DNA from: an uncultured Sphingomonadaceae bacterium
GTDB taxonomy: Bacteria > Pseudomonadota > Alphaproteobacteria > Sphingomonadales > Sphingomonadaceae
Length of the DNA stretch: 64,000 nucleotides
NCBI GenBank assembly: GCA_947497455.1
Contig: CANMGU010000002.1
Span: 198,501-262,500, forward strand
Direction: 5' to 3'
Part shown: positions 61,917 to 64,000 of the stretch, one piece after another
Position numbering within the stretch: position 1 is the first letter of the stretch
Layout of the letters: each line of letters begins with the position of its first letter
Notes under the pieces: model-generated
Database searches by the model: none
What the model saw: the letters and a program-made list of their open reading frames with translations, nothing else
What the model was told of the DNA's origin: nothing
Translations under genes and position numbers: made by a program

Positions 61917-62726
61917 ATGAACAATATTTCCAATGCGTTCACGTTGCTTCGCTATCCCTTACTGCTGCCAATCTTCCTCGTGATTGGTAGCATTTCGATG
62001 TTCAAGCTTGCTGGTCTTTATCCTTTTTCCTCGCGTTTTTCCGAAGATATGATGCACAGCAGCTTACAAATTTTACTCTGCATCGCTGTCATCATATTGC
62101 TGAGACGATTTAACCTATTTGATGCAACCGGACTAAACAATCCCATCCGCAATTGGCCAAGAAACTGGCCGTTCGCGGTCGTACCGATGGGACTGATTGG
62201 TCTAATCAACCTGTTATCTGTCAATTGGGAAACGCTTAGCTTCGACACCCTTCGCGTGACAGGATGGATTTACAACAGCGTTTCAACCGGATTATTTGAA
62301 GAAATATTGTTGCGGGGTTTCTGCTTCTATTTTCTCTATCACTGCTGGCAGAAGCGAGACAATGCCATCTATCTGGCAGCTTTTGCGCAGGCTCTGATCT
62401 TTGGAGTTGCCCATTTATCGAACCTTCAAAATGCGCCTGTCGGAGATGTGTTGCCGCAAGTGGTCTATGCTACCCTTCTGGGCATCGGGTTCGCTGGAAT
62501 TACCGTCTATACACAATCTGTCTGGCCGACGATTGCGATCCACAGCTTTATCAATGCCATGGGCGATCTCGACAATTTCTTCGGCCCCGCCATAGCGGAC
62601 AGTGCCGGTGACCCATCGGGGTATGTTGCCGCGATCATCATTATTTTCTGCGTCGCAACCCTTCCGGGACTATATTTGCTGCGTTTGGGTCAAAGGCGAA
62701 TAAACTCGGCTCGTTCGCATGCATGA
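61917..62726 (+). CDS. CPBP intramembrane metalloprotease-like protein
   Basis: 269 residues with about seven hydrophobic spans. CPBP (Rce1-like) motifs: Glu128-Glu129-x3-Arg133 (FEEILLRG), FGVAHLSN and AIHSFINA. The target is unknown. Single gene, converging on the DUF899 gene. Confidence 0.87.
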   Translation: MNNISNAFTLLRYPLLLPIFLVIGSISMFKLAGLYPFSSRFSEDMMHSSLQILLCIAVIILLRRFNLFDATGLNNPIRNWPRNWPFAVVPMGLIGLINLLSVNWETLSFDTLRVTGWIYNSVSTGLFEEILLRGFCFYFLYHCWQKRDNAIYLAAFAQALIFGVAHLSNLQNAPVGDVLPQVVYATLLGIGFAGITVYTQSVWPTIAIHSFINAMGDLDNFFGPAIADSAGDPSGYVAAIIIIFCVATLPGLYLLRLGQRRINSARSHA

Positions 62727-62734
62727 CGGCCAAC

Positions 62735-63409
62735 TCATTCGCCATATTCGTCATGCCGCTTATCCCAATACATTTCTCCCTTGGGCCAGCCATCAGGCGA
62801 AGCTTCCCAAGGCTCCTGGCGACCAAATGGTGTCAGATCAAGCCAGGTCCAGTGACTGCCCAAATGCTCTACGCCGCGCTGGTCGGTATAGTAGGTGCGA
62901 TAGATATCATCGCCATCGCGCAGAAACACGCTGACGACATGATTTTCACCATCATCATTGGTCGCATTGAAATCATAGTTGAAGTCGCTGCCAAAGGATG
63001 AAACCCATGGCAGGTCCCAACCCATGCGCTGCTTATAGGCTAAGAGCTTCTCCAAAGGTGCTCGCGATACAAGGACGATGGACGTATCGCGTGCATTTAA
63101 GTGGGCGGGGTGAGACATGGCGTCCGTCACCCATGAACAACCTGGACAACCAGCATCGGCATCAGGAGCGAACATGAAATGATAGACTATGAGCTGCTTT
63201 CGGCCATCAAAGAGATCCGACAAACTGACCTCGCCATTTGCACTCTCGAACGCGTAACTTTTGTCAATCTTGACCATCGGTAATCGCCGACGCATCGCAT
63301 TGATCGCATCTTGCGATCTGGTCAGTTCCTTTTCTTTTTCGCGAAGCTCTTCGATAGCGGATTGCCATTTTTCATGACTAACAATCTTCGGTTGCGCTGA
63401 CTCTCCCAT
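62735..63409 (-). CDS. DUF899 thioredoxin-like protein
   Basis: 224 residues; the DUF899 pattern is clear (EKELTRSQDAINAMRRRLPM, LIVYHFMFAPD, GCPGCSWVTDAM, SVFLRDGDDIYRTYYTDQRG). The CPGC-type pair is retained. Function is unknown. Confidence 0.9.
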   Translation of the reverse strand: MGESAQPKIVSHEKWQSAIEELREKEKELTRSQDAINAMRRRLPMVKIDKSYAFESANGEVSLSDLFDGRKQLIVYHFMFAPDADAGCPGCSWVTDAMSHPAHLNARDTSIVLVSRAPLEKLLAYKQRMGWDLPWVSSFGSDFNYDFNATNDDGENHVVSVFLRDGDDIYRTYYTDQRGVEHLGSHWTWLDLTPFGRQEPWEASPDGWPKGEMYWDKRHDEYGE

Positions 63410-63488
63410 CAGTTCCTCCCTGTAAATCTATTATTTTTGAGAAACCAATATTAGCATATATGGATGGCCCAGACGATCCCGGGTTGAT

Positions 63489-64000
63489 TTAGTCCTTCCG
63501 GACATTTTTCTGCGGCGCCACATGGGCCTGCAATTCAAAAATATCTGGTCGTGCATAGTGACCAGCAACATCCATATCGAATTTGCCCCTCGTCCGGTCA
63601 TTCAGATCAACGTCAGCGGTCAGGATTGTTTCCTTGCCGAATACCGGTCCTGCGATTACCTCTCCAGTTGGGGCGATGATGCAGCTGCCACCATTGATCA
63701 GCAGGCTGTCGGGATCATTCCCTTGCACCGCGTCAAATTGCTCTGCGTCCAAGGTGATCATCCCGCGCTCGAGATACTGACAGGCTGACAAGACAAAGGC
63801 CCGGCTTTCCAATGCGATGGTTTGCATTGTTGGCACCCATACCGGTCGGTCATCAACGGTGGAGACACAGTAGAAATCGGGTTGTGCGTCATAATAGAAG
63901 CTGCGCAGCAATGGCATGTAATTTTCCCAGCAAATAGCGCTGACCAACCGTCCAGCGCTGCTGTCCATCACTGGTAAATCGCTGCCATCACCTTGTCCCC
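63489..64000 (-). CDS. Nitrilase-family carbon-nitrogen hydrolase, 3' part
   Basis: The frame is open to the right edge, so the 5' part is missing. The visible 170 or so residues begin GQGDGSDLPVMDSSAGRLVS. They contain the nitrilase nucleophile Cys in ICWENYMPLLR, and later SCIIAPTGEVIAGP. It hydrolyses a nitrile or amide. The substrate is unknown. Confidence 0.88.
   Translation of the reverse strand, partial: GQGDGSDLPVMDSSAGRLVSAICWENYMPLLRSFYYDAQPDFYCVSTVDDRPVWVPTMQTIALESRAFVLSACQYLERGMITLDAEQFDAVQGNDPDSLLINGGSCIIAPTGEVIAGPVFGKETILTADVDLNDRTRGKFDMDVAGHYARPDIFELQAHVAPQKNVRKD

Noticed and set aside
1..64000. CRISPR arrays, rRNA genes or a replication origin.
   Set aside because: No regularly spaced direct repeats of CRISPR type, no rRNA sequence and no DnaA-box cluster were seen.

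Overview
The window comes from an alphaproteobacterium, most likely a marine-type sphingomonad. The support is the lptC-lptA-lptB-rpoN order, DivK, DUF3572, DUF5818, a PqiC-like lipoprotein after an Mce/Mla transporter, and moderate GC. The genus is inference.

Left third (1-18100): five promoter-like sites share one architecture, TGTAAC-N17-CATCYA, with exactly 17 bases between the hexamers each time. They lie (i) before a leftward operon of at least seven genes (cation/proton antiporter, Rieske-GOGAT fusion, Rieske-ThDP fusion, DUF5996-like protein, TrkA-C membrane protein, thioredoxin-like lipoprotein, partial membrane protein); (ii) before an ECF sigma-factor gene; (iii, iv) back to back between a leftward operon (ThDP enzyme, malic enzyme, MBL-like protein) and a rightward Mla/Mce lipid-transport operon; and (v) before mlaA. 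I read this as an autoregulated ECF regulon joining envelope-lipid transport, ion homeostasis and malate/pyruvate redox metabolism. No anti-sigma gene is visible. The sigma gene lacks a normal start codon at the position its ribosome-binding site predicts.

18000-25500: accessory DNA. A YHS-domain fragment, an unknown gene bracketed by TGTCCGC palindromes, a methyltransferase, and an integrative element beside tRNA-Ser(GGA). The element has a P4-type integrase, an overlapping unknown partner gene, an AlpA-like regulator, a PC4-like protein and an HUH-type Rep-like protein.

25600-44600: mostly core genes. Paired periplasmic cyclophilin-like proteins, alanine dehydrogenase, SDR, GNAT, rpoN, the lpt genes, RNase D, double cold-shock protein, Dps, a GDT1 transporter, rpmG, divK, RidA, GDPD and panC.

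44600-64000: catabolic region. A TetR regulator, crotonases, SDRs, thiolase, aldehyde dehydrogenase, P450, acyl-CoA ligase, alkylsulfatase-like hydrolase, two acyl-CoA dehydrogenases and a nitronate-monooxygenase-like protein suggest CoA-dependent breakdown of a hydrophobic substrate. Among them sit 6-phosphogluconolactonase, purU and an isolated gspH-gspI pair. The right edge holds a CPBP protease, a DUF899 protein and a truncated nitrilase.
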